Positions 34,341-43,390 of a DNA stretch of 64,000 bases are shown here, piece after piece. Source of the stretch: Bordetella sp. LUAb4 (GTDB lineage: Bacteria > Pseudomonadota > Gammaproteobacteria > Burkholderiales > Burkholderiaceae_B); the NCBI RefSeq assembly GCF_021325795.1, contig NZ_JAHPZX010000002.1:1338402-1402401 (forward strand), given 5' to 3'. The notes under the pieces were generated by a model. That model was not told where the DNA came from. It saw nothing but the letters and a program-made list of their open reading frames with translations, and did no database searches. The first letter of the stretch is position 1, and every line of letters starts with the position of its first letter. The position numbers were made by a program, and so were the translations under genes.

Positions 34341-35438
34341 ATGTCTTTGCTCAAGCAAGAAAAGTTCTTGGTGCTGGCCCTGCTGACAGCCTTTGCCGTC
34401 CACTCGGGCATCATGGAGCGCGCCGTCGACGGCGGCTGGCCCAGCGCGCTGGCGATATCCATGGTCGTGGTCGTCGCCATCCTGGCCGCGTCGATGAGCG
34501 TGGCGCACCATGCGGAACTGCTTGCGCACAAAGTGGGCGACCCTTACGGCAGCATGCTGCTGACGCTGTCAGCGGTGGCCGTCGAGGTCATCGTCCTGGG
34601 CATCATCCTGTTCAACCATGCCACGCCCACCCTGGCGCGCGACAGCATCTACGCCGCCGTCATGCTGGACATCAATGGCACGCTGGGACTGGCCGCGTTG
34701 ATCGGCGGCTTCAAGCACGGCGAGCAGTCTTATAACGACGATTCCGGCCGGACCTATACGGTCATGATTCTTACCGCCATGGGTATCGCCATGGTGGTGC
34801 CGGAATTCGTGCCGGCACATTCCTGGGCCATCTATAACGTCTTCACGATGGTCGCCCTGGTGCTGCTGTACGGGGTCTTCCTGCGCATGCAGGTCGGGCC
34901 GCACAGCTATTTCTTCAGCTACAGCTATCCGGACAAGAAACGCCGTCCCCCACCGCCCTTGGACATCGAGGAATCGCCCGAAGACGGCACCACGTCATCC
35001 ATCGTCATCATGCTGGCTGGCGTGGCGATCGTGGGCACGCTGGCGGAGGCGCTGTCGGTATCGATGCCCGCCGCGCTGGAAGGCACCCATGCGCCTATCG
35101 CCCTGCTGGCACTGGTGGTGGCGATCATTTCGGCCGGCCCGGAGATCATCACCGCTTTGCGCGCCGCGCTGCGCAACCGCATGCAGTCCACGGTCAATAT
35201 CGCCATGGGCGCGTCGCTGTCGACCGTCACGCTGACGATTCCCGTCATCACGCTGCTGGCCATGTGCCTGGGGCAACCGCTACAGATGGCGATGACGCCG
35301 GTGCAGGCCGTCATGACGGTCATCACGCTGGTGGTGGCGGCGATCAACCTGAACGATGGACAGACCAATGCCATCGAAGGGATGACGCACCTGGTGCTGT
35401 TCCTGACCTTCCTGATGTTGACGGCGATCGGCTTGTAG
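34341..35438 (+). CDS. chaA: Ca2+/H+ (Na+/H+) antiporter, ChaA type
   Basis: A 365-residue cation/proton exchanger with ten or eleven helices. The two acidic alpha-repeats of the CaCA superfamily are LTLSAVAVEVIVLGIILFNH and LALVVAIISAGPEIITALRA, with conserved glutamates in the membrane. It exports Ca2+, Na+ or K+ in exchange for protons and helps in alkaline or salt stress. The ATG at 34341 lies 52 bp after a terminator, so the gene has its own promoter. Confidence 0.88.
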   Translation: MSLLKQEKFLVLALLTAFAVHSGIMERAVDGGWPSALAISMVVVVAILAASMSVAHHAELLAHKVGDPYGSMLLTLSAVAVEVIVLGIILFNHATPTLARDSIYAAVMLDINGTLGLAALIGGFKHGEQSYNDDSGRTYTVMILTAMGIAMVVPEFVPAHSWAIYNVFTMVALVLLYGVFLRMQVGPHSYFFSYSYPDKKRRPPPPLDIEESPEDGTTSSIVIMLAGVAIVGTLAEALSVSMPAALEGTHAPIALLALVVAIISAGPEIITALRAALRNRMQSTVNIAMGASLSTVTLTIPVITLLAMCLGQPLQMAMTPVQAVMTVITLVVAAINLNDGQTNAIEGMTHLVLFLTFLMLTAIGL

Positions 35439-35496
35439 CCTTTGCGCCATCGAAGTGTTCTGCGATGCCGCCGGTTCGCGATATCTCGCTATCCCT

Positions 35497-35608
35497 ATTC
35501 CGCTATTCCGCTGGTCCGCTATTCCGCTATTCCGCTATTCCGCTATTCCGCTATTCCGCTAGTTCGCTGGTCCACTATTCCACTATTCCACTGTTCCGCT
35601 GGTTCGCT
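35497..35608. repeat. Fourteen 8-bp tandem repeats (ATTCCGCT type)
   Basis: Fourteen consecutive 8-bp units lie in the gap after chaA. Seven are exactly ATTCCGCT; the others, such as GGTCCGCT, ATTCCACT and AGTTCGCT, differ at one to three positions. No gene spans them. The rest of the gap (35439-35787) holds only the promoter of the next small gene. Confidence 0.92.
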
Positions 35609-35787
35609 GCCCGGTTGACAAGGAGGCCGCTGTGCGGCTCTTCCGCCGCAACGCCAGGCGCATTTAAAGCTGACAATATCCTTACGAAACAAGCGCTTGC
35701 GGCCAGGCACACGGATTGCTCCAGCGACCGCATTGCTGCGATGCACAGCGTCGCCGGACGGGCCAAGTCCGGTACCAAGGAGCAAAC

Positions 35788-36039
35788 ATGGAACGGATTG
35801 CGGATATATCCATCGATGGTTATAGGGTTCAATGCCAGATTCTGGCGCACGATGGCGACTATCGGGTACGCGTGACCACCCGACGCAAACAGACGAACGG
35901 ATCGCCGGAAGATGTCGTGCACGTACCGTCGCCACTGATCTTCGAAAGCGAAGAAGAAGCCGAGCGCCATGCCCGCAATCTGATGTTGTCGGTACGAAGC
36001 GTGCGCGCTTCCGGTAAGCCGGTCTACACCATTCTTTAA
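35788..36039 (+). CDS. Small hypothetical soluble protein
   Basis: An 83-residue acidic/basic mixed protein starting MERIADISIDGY. No signal peptide or membrane segment and no recognised family. The pattern of short beta-strands (YRVQCQILAHDGDYRVRVTTR) followed by a helix (SEEEAERHARNLML) suggests a small alpha/beta domain. AAGGAG at 35777-35782 supports the ATG at 35788. It lies between two simple-repeat tracts. Confidence 0.6.
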   Translation: MERIADISIDGYRVQCQILAHDGDYRVRVTTRRKQTNGSPEDVVHVPSPLIFESEEEAERHARNLMLSVRSVRASGKPVYTIL

Positions 36040-36040
36040 G

Positions 36041-36100
36041 CCTTGGCCTTGGCCTTGGCCTTGGCCTTGGCCTGGGCCTGGGCCTGGGCCTGGGCCTGGG
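36041..36100. repeat. Ten 6-bp tandem repeats (CCTTGG/CCTGGG)
   Basis: Five CCTTGG units are followed by five CCTGGG units. The tract begins one base after the stop of the preceding small gene and ends 7 bp before the stop of the convergent gene. The switch between two unit types suggests two successive expansions. Confidence 0.92.
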
Positions 36101-36107
36101 CTGATAT

Positions 36108-36692
36108 TCAGAGGATTGTTTCCGGTTCGCGTTGCGGCGGCTGCAGGGGGTTGAAATCGACCCAGTGTCCATCCTGCCAGCGGCCATTGGCACGTTCGAC
36201 GTCGACGCCGCCGGCAGCGCGCAGCAGACGACAGGCATCGCCTTCGCGAGTGAGGTCCGTGTGTAGCGCCAGCAGCACGCCCGCGTGCCGCGCTTCCGGG
36301 TGGTCTGGTTGGCCACTGGCGCGCGGGGCCGAGCCCGGCTTGCGTTTGCCTATCACGAACAAGGCGCCCATCAGCGATCCGATATAAGCGCCGACGCCAG
36401 CCACGGCCAGGACGGCCAAGGGCGTCAGCGTCAGGGCCGAGGCGATCAAACCGCCCACGACCGCGCCGATCAGGCCCAGGCCGGCGCCCCCCAGCAGCGC
36501 CCCGTACTGCGCCGGTCCCGCATCGGGATCGGCCGGGCGGTCGCCCCCTATCGGATATGCGCCGTGAGCCCCGGCCATATTGACGTAGAAGATATGCACG
36601 TCATCTTCGGCAAAGCCGTTGGCGAACAAGGCCCGGGCGGCCGCCTGCGCCTGGTCGAACGTCGTAAAGCGTGCCGCAACGATCAAAGCCAT
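36108..36692 (-). CDS. Hypothetical protein with central glycine-zipper membrane segments
   Basis: A 194-residue protein. The N-terminus (ALIVAARFTTFDQAQAAARAL) resembles ferredoxin-like domains of small stress proteins that scan paired helices. The middle (residues about 65-115) has two hydrophobic, glycine-rich helices (GALLGGAGLGLIGAVVGGLIA, described as residues 65-85), and the C-terminus is soluble with a VERANGRWQDGHWVDFNP motif. The role is probably in envelope stress, by analogy only. It is convergent with the small gene at 35788 across a repeat tract. Confidence 0.65.
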   Translation of the reverse strand: MALIVAARFTTFDQAQAAARALFANGFAEDDVHIFYVNMAGAHGAYPIGGDRPADPDAGPAQYGALLGGAGLGLIGAVVGGLIASALTLTPLAVLAVAGVGAYIGSLMGALFVIGKRKPGSAPRASGQPDHPEARHAGVLLALHTDLTREGDACRLLRAAGGVDVERANGRWQDGHWVDFNPLQPPQREPETIL

Positions 36693-36753
36693 GATTTGTC
36701 TCCTCGTTGTGATGCTTCAGCGCCGCGGCGTCCATGCGCCGGCATGGCGCGTA

Positions 36754-37155
36754 TCAAACCGCGCCAGGCGCCAGCCGTACGCGTATCGCCGGCACCGACA
36801 CTGAATGCAGGCTGGCCTCGTCCGCCACATCGATCTGGCTACGGAACAGGCCGTCGAGATAAGCAAAGGTGAGGTGCGCGGACAAGTCGCGCAGGGCTGA
36901 ACCAAGGTCGGGCAAGCCATCGCCGCGGATCTCCCCTTCGTCCAGTTCGTAGCGGTAGATGTGCTCGCTCTCGAACAAATCACCCAGGGCGATGACCTTG
37001 CCCGTGGCGTCCTGCGCATAGATGCGGTTGGCAGAGGTAAAGAGGGCGTATTCGTGTTCGGCACCCGCCCGCGACTGCCCCGTGTCCTCGGCCAACGGCG
37101 ACTCCGCGCCTAGCTCCACGGCCAGGCCACGTAAAGTATCGCTTAGCTTGCTCAT
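36754..37155 (-). CDS. Hypothetical soluble protein
   Basis: A 133-residue protein starting MSKLSDTLRGLAVELG. GGAGATC before the ATG at 37155 decides the start. The middle is acidic (ALGDLFESEHIYRYELDEGE) and no membrane segment or known domain was recognised. It lies upstream of, and on the same strand as, the glycine-zipper gene, 61 bp away, so the two may be co-transcribed. Confidence 0.6.
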   Translation of the reverse strand: MSKLSDTLRGLAVELGAESPLAEDTGQSRAGAEHEYALFTSANRIYAQDATGKVIALGDLFESEHIYRYELDEGEIRGDGLPDLGSALRDLSAHLTFAYLDGLFRSQIDVADEASLHSVSVPAIRVRLAPGAV

Positions 37156-37288
37156 GCAGGATCTCCCGGAAAACAACATCCGGCGGAGCAATTGCCATTC
37201 CTATCGCGGCGTTTTCAGCGCCATGCACCAAAAAGTGACATGATGGCGCTCTTTGTCTCAAAACATAAACAAGTGAGCGAGATTGTCG

Positions 37289-39385
37289 ATGCTATCCGGT
37301 AGCTACAACACACCGTTGGTGTTGTGCTCGGTCCTGGTTGCGCTGCTGGCGTCATACACAGCCCTCGATCTGGTCGGCCGCATTCACAGCACCAGTCGGG
37401 CGGCCGCCCGTTGGTGGTTGCTGGGAGGCGGGACCGCGCTGGGGATAGGCATCTGGTCCATGCACTTCATCGGCATGATGGCGTTCAGCCTGCCCATCGA
37501 GCTGGCCTACGATGTGCCCCTGACCCTGCTGTCTCTCCTGGTCGCCATCGGCGCGTCCATGCTGGCCTTGTGGCTGGCCAGCCGCGACCGGCTGCCCTGG
37601 CCGCACCTGGGCGCCGGCGCGCTCATGATGGGCGCGGGCATCGCCGTCATGCATTACACCGGCATGGCATCGATGGAGATGCAGCCCGGTATCGTCTACA
37701 CCCCTGAACTGGTGGCCGCCTCGGTCGTCATCGCCGTGCTGGCCGCGGGCGCGGCCCTGTGGATCGCTCACCAGTTGCGCCAGTACAGCAAGCGCGTGCG
37801 CCACCTGCGCATGGGCGCGGCCGTGTTGATGGCCCTGGCTATCGTCGCCATGCACTACACGGGCATGGCGGCCGCCAGCTTTCCCCTGGGCTCCATCTGC
37901 GGCGCCGCCGAGGGCGGTGGGCTGAACACGACCGGCCTGTCCTTCCCCATCATCGTGGCGACCGTGGCGGTGCTTAGCGTGGCCCTGATCACCTCGGTGC
38001 TGGATCTGCGCATGGAAATCAGCACGGCCCAGTTGTCGCGCTCGCTGGCGGCAGCCAACCAGGAACTGTCGCATCTGGTGCTCCATGACAACCTGACCAA
38101 GCTGCCCAACCGGCTGTTGCTGGGTGATCGCCTGAAGCAGGCGGTGGAACATGCGGAGGCCGCCAAGAACCAGGTGGCGGTGATGTTCCTCGACCTGGAC
38201 GGCTTCAAAGGTGTCAACGATTCCTTCGGCCACCAGACGGGCGACCAGTTGCTGGTGCAGGTGGCGGCACGCATCCGGCAGAGCGTGCGGGCGCAGGACA
38301 CGGTTGCCCGGGTGGGGGGCGACGAATTCGTGCTGGTCGCCACGGTCGACGCGCCGCAGGACGCCGCGGCCATTGCGGACGAACTGGTGCGTTTGATCGA
38401 CGAGCCGCTGAGCATCAACGGGCACGAACTGCTGGTGACGGCCAGTATCGGTATCGCGATTCATCCCAGCGACGCGAGCACGCCGGACGACCTGCTCAAG
38501 GCCGCCGACACGGCCATGTATCACGCCAAATCCCTGGGCCGCAATCAATACTGCTTCTTCGAAAGTTCGATGAAGACCAATGGCGCCAGCCATCTGGCGC
38601 TATTGCAGGATCTGCGGCTGGCGCTCAAGCGGCAGGAATTCGAGCTGCATTATCAGCCCAAGTTCCGCGCGCCGGACGGGCCCCTGACCGGCGTCGAAGC
38701 ACTGCTGCGCTGGCGCCATCCGACACGTGGCATGGTCATGCCGGATGATTTCATTCCACTGGCCGAGCGCACGGGCCAGATCGTCACGATAGGCGAATGG
38801 GTCATCGACGAGGCCTGCCGCCAATTGGCGGACTGGCGCGCGCGCGGCCGCGAGGATCTGTCGATGGCGGTGAATATCTCACCGGTGCAGTTTTCCCATG
38901 CCAATTTCGTCCCCACCGTGCGCGACGCCCTGGAACGCCATCGGATCGGCACCGACCAGTTGGTCCTGGAGATAACCGAAACCACCGCCATGCGCGACGT
39001 CGACGCCAGCCTGGTCACGCTGCACGACCTGCGCGAATTGGGGGTGCGCATTTCCATCGACGACTTCGGCACCGGCTATTCCAGCCTGCTGTACCTGAAG
39101 CGCCTGCCCGCCAGCGAATTGAAGATCGACCGCGGCTTCATCAGCGAACTGAAGGCCGGCAGCGAGGACGCCGCCATCGTCGCATCCATCATCGCGCTGG
39201 GCGAAACCCTGAATCTGAATATCGTCGCCGAAGGGGTCGAGACCAACGACCAGCAGGCGCTGCTGACGCAGTTGGGCTGCGATTCGCTGCAGGGCTATCT
39301 GCTCGGCCGCCCGGTATCGGCGCACGATCTGGAAAAGGTGCTGATGGAGGGCGCCGTGCCGCAAGCGTCGGCATCGAAACAGTAA
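37289..39385 (+). CDS. MHYT sensor with GGDEF and EAL domains (c-di-GMP cyclase/phosphodiesterase)
   Basis: A 698-residue inner-membrane signalling protein. Seven N-terminal helices carry three MHYT-type motifs (MHFIGMMAF, MHYTGMASM, MHYTGMAAA), thought to bind copper and sense O2, CO or NO. The GGDEF domain is intact (ARVGGDEFVLVA) and has the inhibitory RxxD site (RAQD) exactly five residues upstream. The EAL domain keeps EALLRW, DDFGTGYSSL and the catalytic lysine in LKIDRGF. Both synthesis and breakdown of c-di-GMP look possible. ATG at 37289. Confidence 0.92.
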   Translation: MLSGSYNTPLVLCSVLVALLASYTALDLVGRIHSTSRAAARWWLLGGGTALGIGIWSMHFIGMMAFSLPIELAYDVPLTLLSLLVAIGASMLALWLASRDRLPWPHLGAGALMMGAGIAVMHYTGMASMEMQPGIVYTPELVAASVVIAVLAAGAALWIAHQLRQYSKRVRHLRMGAAVLMALAIVAMHYTGMAAASFPLGSICGAAEGGGLNTTGLSFPIIVATVAVLSVALITSVLDLRMEISTAQLSRSLAAANQELSHLVLHDNLTKLPNRLLLGDRLKQAVEHAEAAKNQVAVMFLDLDGFKGVNDSFGHQTGDQLLVQVAARIRQSVRAQDTVARVGGDEFVLVATVDAPQDAAAIADELVRLIDEPLSINGHELLVTASIGIAIHPSDASTPDDLLKAADTAMYHAKSLGRNQYCFFESSMKTNGASHLALLQDLRLALKRQEFELHYQPKFRAPDGPLTGVEALLRWRHPTRGMVMPDDFIPLAERTGQIVTIGEWVIDEACRQLADWRARGREDLSMAVNISPVQFSHANFVPTVRDALERHRIGTDQLVLEITETTAMRDVDASLVTLHDLRELGVRISIDDFGTGYSSLLYLKRLPASELKIDRGFISELKAGSEDAAIVASIIALGETLNLNIVAEGVETNDQQALLTQLGCDSLQGYLLGRPVSAHDLEKVLMEGAVPQASASKQ

Positions 39386-39412
39386 GGGAAACAAAGGTAT
39401 TCAGGGCTACAC

Positions 39413-39436
39413 GGGCTGGGCTGGGCTGGGCTGGGC
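39413..39436. repeat. GGGCT pentamer repeats upstream of glgX
   Basis: Four GGGCT units plus a partial fifth sit between the c-di-GMP gene and glgX, 64 bp before the glgX start. Confidence 0.75.
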
Positions 39437-39500
39437 ACGCCACTTGCTTCCTTGGGAGCCCACGCCTGGCTCCAGGCGCGTCTGTCACGGATTCCCGCCC

Positions 39501-41750
39501 ATGCCTAATCACCCTCGAATCACTGAAGGTTCGCCCTTCCCCCTGGGCGCGACACTAACCCCGGACGGCGTGAATTTCGCGCTGTTCTCGGCCCATGCCA
39601 CCCAAGTCGACCTGTGCCTGTTCGACGAATCAGGCGAACAGCAGATCGAAACCATCACCCTGCCGGAATTTACCGATGAGATCTGGCACGTCCACGTTGC
39701 CGGCCTGAATGCCGGCGCGGTCTACGGCTACCGCGTCCATGGTCCTTATGAACCGGAAAACGGCCACCGATTCAATCCAAACAAACTGCTGCTCGATCCC
39801 TACGCCAAGGGCTACGTCGGTGAACTCAAGTGGGATCCGGCCGTCTTCGGCTACACGCTTGGTGATGAGCAGGGCGACCTGGTGTACGACGAACGCGACA
39901 GCGCCCCCTTCATGCCCAAGTGCCGCGTGGTGGACCAGACCTTCACCTGGACCCACTCCACGCGCGTGCGCGTTCCCTGGGAACGCACCATCTTCTACGA
40001 GACCCACGTGCGCGGCTACACCATGCGCCATCCCGCCGTGCCCGAAGCACTGCGCGGCAGCTTCGCCGGCATGGCGCGCGACACGGTCATCGACCATATC
40101 AAGAGCCTGGGCGTCACGTCGGTGGAATTGCTGCCCATCCACGCCTTCGTCAACGACAGCCATCTGCTGGACCAGGGCCTGACCAATTACTGGGGCTACA
40201 ACACGATCGGCTTTTTCGCGCCCGATCCCCGCTACTTTTCGCAGGCACCCGGGGCCATCACCGAACTGAAGGGAATGATCGACCGCTTCCACGAAGCGGG
40301 CCTGGAGGTCATCCTGGACGTGGTCTACAACCATACGGCGGAAGGCAGCGAGCTGGGACCGACGCTGTCGTTCCGCGGCATCGACAATGCCTCGTACTAC
40401 CGCCTGCTGCCCGACCAGAAGCGTTACTACATCAACGACACCGGTACCGGGAACACCCTGAACCTGTCGCATCCCCGCGTGCTGCAAATGGTGATGGACA
40501 GCCTGCGTTACTGGGTGACGGAGATGAATGTCGATGGCTTCCGCTTCGATCTGGCCACCATTCTGGCGCGCGAACCGGACGGCTTCGATTACAACAGCGG
40601 CTTCCTCAAGGCTTGCCGCCAGGATCCCATTCTTTCCAGCGTCAAGCTGATCGCCGAACCTTGGGACTGCGGTCCTGGCGGCTATCAAGTGGGTAATTTC
40701 CCGCCAGGCTGGGCCGAATGGAATGACCGTTATCGCGACACCACCCGCGCCTTCTGGAAGGGTGACGAGGGCGTGGCGCCGGAGCTGGCCACCCGCATCA
40801 CGGCGTCCGGGGGCGATTTCAACCACGGCGGCCGGCGCCCCTGGGCCAGCGTCAACTTCCTGACCGCGCACGATGGCTTCACGCTGAATGACCTGGTGTC
40901 GTACAACGATAAGCACAACGATGCCAACGGCGAGGGCAACCGCGACGGCCATTCCGACAATCGTTCCTGGAATTGCGGCGCCGAAGGTCCGACCGACGAC
41001 GCCGAGATCCGTGCCCTGCGCGAGCGGCAAAAGCGCAATATGCTGGCTACGCTGCTGTTCTCCCAAGGCACGCCGATGATCGTCGCCGGCGACGAATTCG
41101 GCCGCACCCAGCAGGGCAACAACAATGCCTACTGCCAGGACAATGACATCAGCTGGGTCGACTGGGATATCGGCGAAGACGGCCAGGCCTTGATCGATTT
41201 CGTGCGCAAGCTGACGACGTTGCGGCACACCTTGCCTGTGCTGCGCCGGGGCCGTTTCCTGACCGGGGATTACGACGAAGGCATGGACGTGGCCGACGTC
41301 AAATGGCTGGACTCGTCGGGCCAGGTATTGACGGACGACCAGTGGGCGGACGGCAATATGCGCTGCTTCGGCCTGGTCATCGACGGCCGCGCGCGTGCCA
41401 CCGGCATCCGCCGGCCGGCCTCTGACGCCACGCTGTTGCTCATCTTCAACGCCTACCACGACGTGGTCGACTTCACGCTGCCGGAGATTCCCGGCAATGA
41501 TCGCTGGACGTGCCTGATCGATACCAACACACCAGTGCGCGCCGAGTTGCAGGAACACAGCTCGGGCGATGTCTACCAGGTCACCGGCCGGTCGCTGCTG
41601 CTGTTTTCGCTGCTGACCAAGGGTGCCACCCAACGGGTCTTCGACAAGCTGGAAGAAGCATTGACCGATGAGGAACTGCCGGCACCTGCGCGCCAGGCCG
41701 CGGCCAAGGTGAAGGAATCCGTGCAAAAAGAGGCGGCGAAGAAGAAATAG
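39501..41750 (+). CDS. glgX: Glycogen debranching enzyme
   Basis: A 749-residue glycoside hydrolase family 13 isoamylase-type enzyme that removes alpha-1,6 branches from phosphorylase-limited glycogen. An N-terminal CBM48-like domain (PFPLGATLTPDGVNFALFSA) is followed by the catalytic barrel. The nucleophile is in DGFRFDLATIL, the acid in LIAEPWDCGPGG, and the third carboxylate in FLTAHDGFTLND; VVYNHTAEG is the first conserved block. The C-terminus has a lysine-rich tail. It is alone here, without the rest of the glg operon. ATG at 39501. Confidence 0.93.
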   Translation: MPNHPRITEGSPFPLGATLTPDGVNFALFSAHATQVDLCLFDESGEQQIETITLPEFTDEIWHVHVAGLNAGAVYGYRVHGPYEPENGHRFNPNKLLLDPYAKGYVGELKWDPAVFGYTLGDEQGDLVYDERDSAPFMPKCRVVDQTFTWTHSTRVRVPWERTIFYETHVRGYTMRHPAVPEALRGSFAGMARDTVIDHIKSLGVTSVELLPIHAFVNDSHLLDQGLTNYWGYNTIGFFAPDPRYFSQAPGAITELKGMIDRFHEAGLEVILDVVYNHTAEGSELGPTLSFRGIDNASYYRLLPDQKRYYINDTGTGNTLNLSHPRVLQMVMDSLRYWVTEMNVDGFRFDLATILAREPDGFDYNSGFLKACRQDPILSSVKLIAEPWDCGPGGYQVGNFPPGWAEWNDRYRDTTRAFWKGDEGVAPELATRITASGGDFNHGGRRPWASVNFLTAHDGFTLNDLVSYNDKHNDANGEGNRDGHSDNRSWNCGAEGPTDDAEIRALRERQKRNMLATLLFSQGTPMIVAGDEFGRTQQGNNNAYCQDNDISWVDWDIGEDGQALIDFVRKLTTLRHTLPVLRRGRFLTGDYDEGMDVADVKWLDSSGQVLTDDQWADGNMRCFGLVIDGRARATGIRRPASDATLLLIFNAYHDVVDFTLPEIPGNDRWTCLIDTNTPVRAELQEHSSGDVYQVTGRSLLLFSLLTKGATQRVFDKLEEALTDEELPAPARQAAAKVKESVQKEAAKKK

Positions 41751-41777
41751 ATGCCGCGGTGGAAGTCGCATGTAAAA

Positions 41778-41815
41778 ACCCCTGAAGGTTGGATCAACAT
41801 CCAACTTTCGGGGGT
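41778..41815 (-). terminator. Distal minus-strand terminator facing glgX
   Basis: A 17-pair stem (two G-T pairs), loop CAAC, is followed in the minus direction by five T residues. It stands 28 bp beyond the glgX stop and would stop minus-strand transcripts before they enter glgX. Confidence 0.7.
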
Positions 41816-41912
41816 CGGTTCACCGCAAGCGGGGCTTCTTCTTCGAAGGGCTGGAAGACACCACGCGCATCCGTGAACCCTCATCGGCAACGCCATACGG
41901 CCGCCACAAAAA

Positions 41913-41953
41913 GGGCACGCGCTCCGCGAACTTCTATCGCGGAGCGCGTGCCC
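41913..41953 (-). terminator. Intrinsic terminator of csbD
   Basis: A perfect 17-pair stem (outer arms GGGCACGCGC/GCGCGTGCCC) with a seven-base loop ends in TTTTT on the minus strand, 30 bp after the csbD stop. Confidence 0.88.
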
Positions 41954-41983
41954 CTATTCACTCGGGTTCAAGATGCGCAGGGA

Positions 41984-42172
41984 TCAGTGCGGCTTGCGTG
42001 CGTTGTCCTTGGCTTCTTCCTTGGCATCGCCCCATGCCTTCTGGGCCTTGCCCACGCCTTGCTGAACGTCACCCTTCAATTCCTGGGACGTGTTACCGGT
42101 GACCTTGCCAACGGTCTCGTTAACCTTGCCCTTGACCTGTTCGCCAACACCCTTCACTTGGTCCTTGTTCAT
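41984..42172 (-). CDS. CsbD family stress protein
   Basis: A 62-residue hydrophilic protein: MNKDQVKGVGEQVKGKVNE, then VGKVTGNTSQELKGDVQQ, the classic CsbD pattern of amphipathic, gene-repeat-like helices. CsbD proteins are abundant under general stress in many bacteria but have no proven activity. GGAG-type residues lie before the ATG at 42172; a longer upstream frame is not family-like. The gene is followed by two terminators. Confidence 0.9.
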   Translation of the reverse strand: MNKDQVKGVGEQVKGKVNETVGKVTGNTSQELKGDVQQGVGKAQKAWGDAKEEAKDNARKPH

Positions 42173-42254
42173 GATGAACGCTCCTTTCGTTACCGCCGGA
42201 GATCGGCGGCTTCGGCAGGGGTTCCGCAAGGGGCATGCCTGAGTAGTCCGTGCC

Positions 42255-43379
42255 CTACCGGTTCGTGTCACCCACCGTAGCGAAACGGCCAATGCTGAAT
42301 GGCGCGATGGGAAAATCCGTGCCGCCCTTGCTGATCAGTGCGGCCATGATCTGGCCCACGATCGGTCCCAATTCGAATCCGTGCGCGGAAAAGCCGAAGG
42401 CATGGAACGCGTTCTCCTGACGGCTGCTCGGGCCGATCACCGGCAGCTCATCCGGCATGGCCGCCTCGATGCCGGCCCACCCTCGATTGACCACGGCCGC
42501 GCTCATATGTGGAAAAAGTTCACAGACCGTGCGTGCGCCCTCGGCCAGCGAACGGAAATCCAGCTCTGTCCATTCTTCGTCGCGGTCGACCCAGGCCCGG
42601 CGCCCGCCACCGATCAACACCGTGCCGTTGGCGCGCTGCTTGAACGACAACGGCCGCCCCTGGCACAGCACCACCGGCGTCAGGAAATGATCCATCGGCG
42701 TGGTCACCAGCATCATCGGCGCGATCGGCAGCAAGGGGACCGGCTCGCCCCACTGCGCGGCGATGCGATCAGCCCAGGCACCGGCGCAATTCACCACGAT
42801 GCGGGCGCGATGGACGCCGTCGCCGGCCTGCACGTGCCAGCCCGCGGCATCGCGACGCACGCCGTGCACGGGCACGCCTTCCAGAAAGCGCGCGCCCAAT
42901 GCGCCCGCCTTGCGCCGGAACGCGAAGGTCGTGCGATAAGGATCGGCCGCGCCATCGCCCCGCGCGATCACACCCCCGCGCACCGTCGGCGCGATGCTGG
43001 GGATCATGGCGCGCAATTCCGCCGCATCGATCCAGGTTTCATGGCTATGGCCCAATTCCGCCATCAAGGCCAGGCGCTCGCGGGCCGACTCCACATCGGC
43101 GTCGGTTTCCGCAACGCACACCTGACCGTGCTGTTCGAAGCCGCAATCGTCATCGACCAGCTCGCCGATGCGGCACCACAGCTCGCGCGAGGCCAGTGCC
43201 AGCGGGATCTCGGCCGGATGCCGCCGCAGGGTACGCACGCCACCGGCGTTCACGCCCGACGCATGGCGGCCGGCATAGTTCTTCTCCAGCACCAGCACGT
43301 CGGCGCCGGCACGCGCCAGATGCAGCGCCGTCGAACTGCCATGCAGGCCGCCGCCGATCACGATGATGTCCGCATCCAC
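42255..43379 (-). CDS. FAD-dependent D-amino-acid/glycine-oxidase-like enzyme (DAO family)
   Basis: A 374-residue flavoprotein with the N-terminal FAD motif DIIVIGGGLHGSSTALHLARAG, VNCAGAWADRIA in the middle, and the C-terminal RGWAGIEAAMPDELPVIG typical of DAO-fold amine oxidases. Such enzymes oxidise secondary amines or amino acids. It is the last gene of an eight-gene operon and starts 11 bp after the alpha-subunit gene. Together with the upstream beta subunit it makes two DAO enzymes in one cluster. Confidence 0.85.
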   Translation of the reverse strand: MDADIIVIGGGLHGSSTALHLARAGADVLVLEKNYAGRHASGVNAGGVRTLRRHPAEIPLALASRELWCRIGELVDDDCGFEQHGQVCVAETDADVESARERLALMAELGHSHETWIDAAELRAMIPSIAPTVRGGVIARGDGAADPYRTTFAFRRKAGALGARFLEGVPVHGVRRDAAGWHVQAGDGVHRARIVVNCAGAWADRIAAQWGEPVPLLPIAPMMLVTTPMDHFLTPVVLCQGRPLSFKQRANGTVLIGGGRRAWVDRDEEWTELDFRSLAEGARTVCELFPHMSAAVVNRGWAGIEAAMPDELPVIGPSSRQENAFHAFGFSAHGFELGPIVGQIMAALISKGGTDFPIAPFSIGRFATVGDTNR

Positions 43380-43390
43380 GCGCGGTCCGC

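Noticed and set aside
39630..41804. A 724-codon open frame antisense to glgX
   Set aside because: It mirrors GC-rich codon bias, has no ribosome site or recognisable domain, and the plus-strand glgX is unambiguous. Other long antisense frames were rejected for the same reason.
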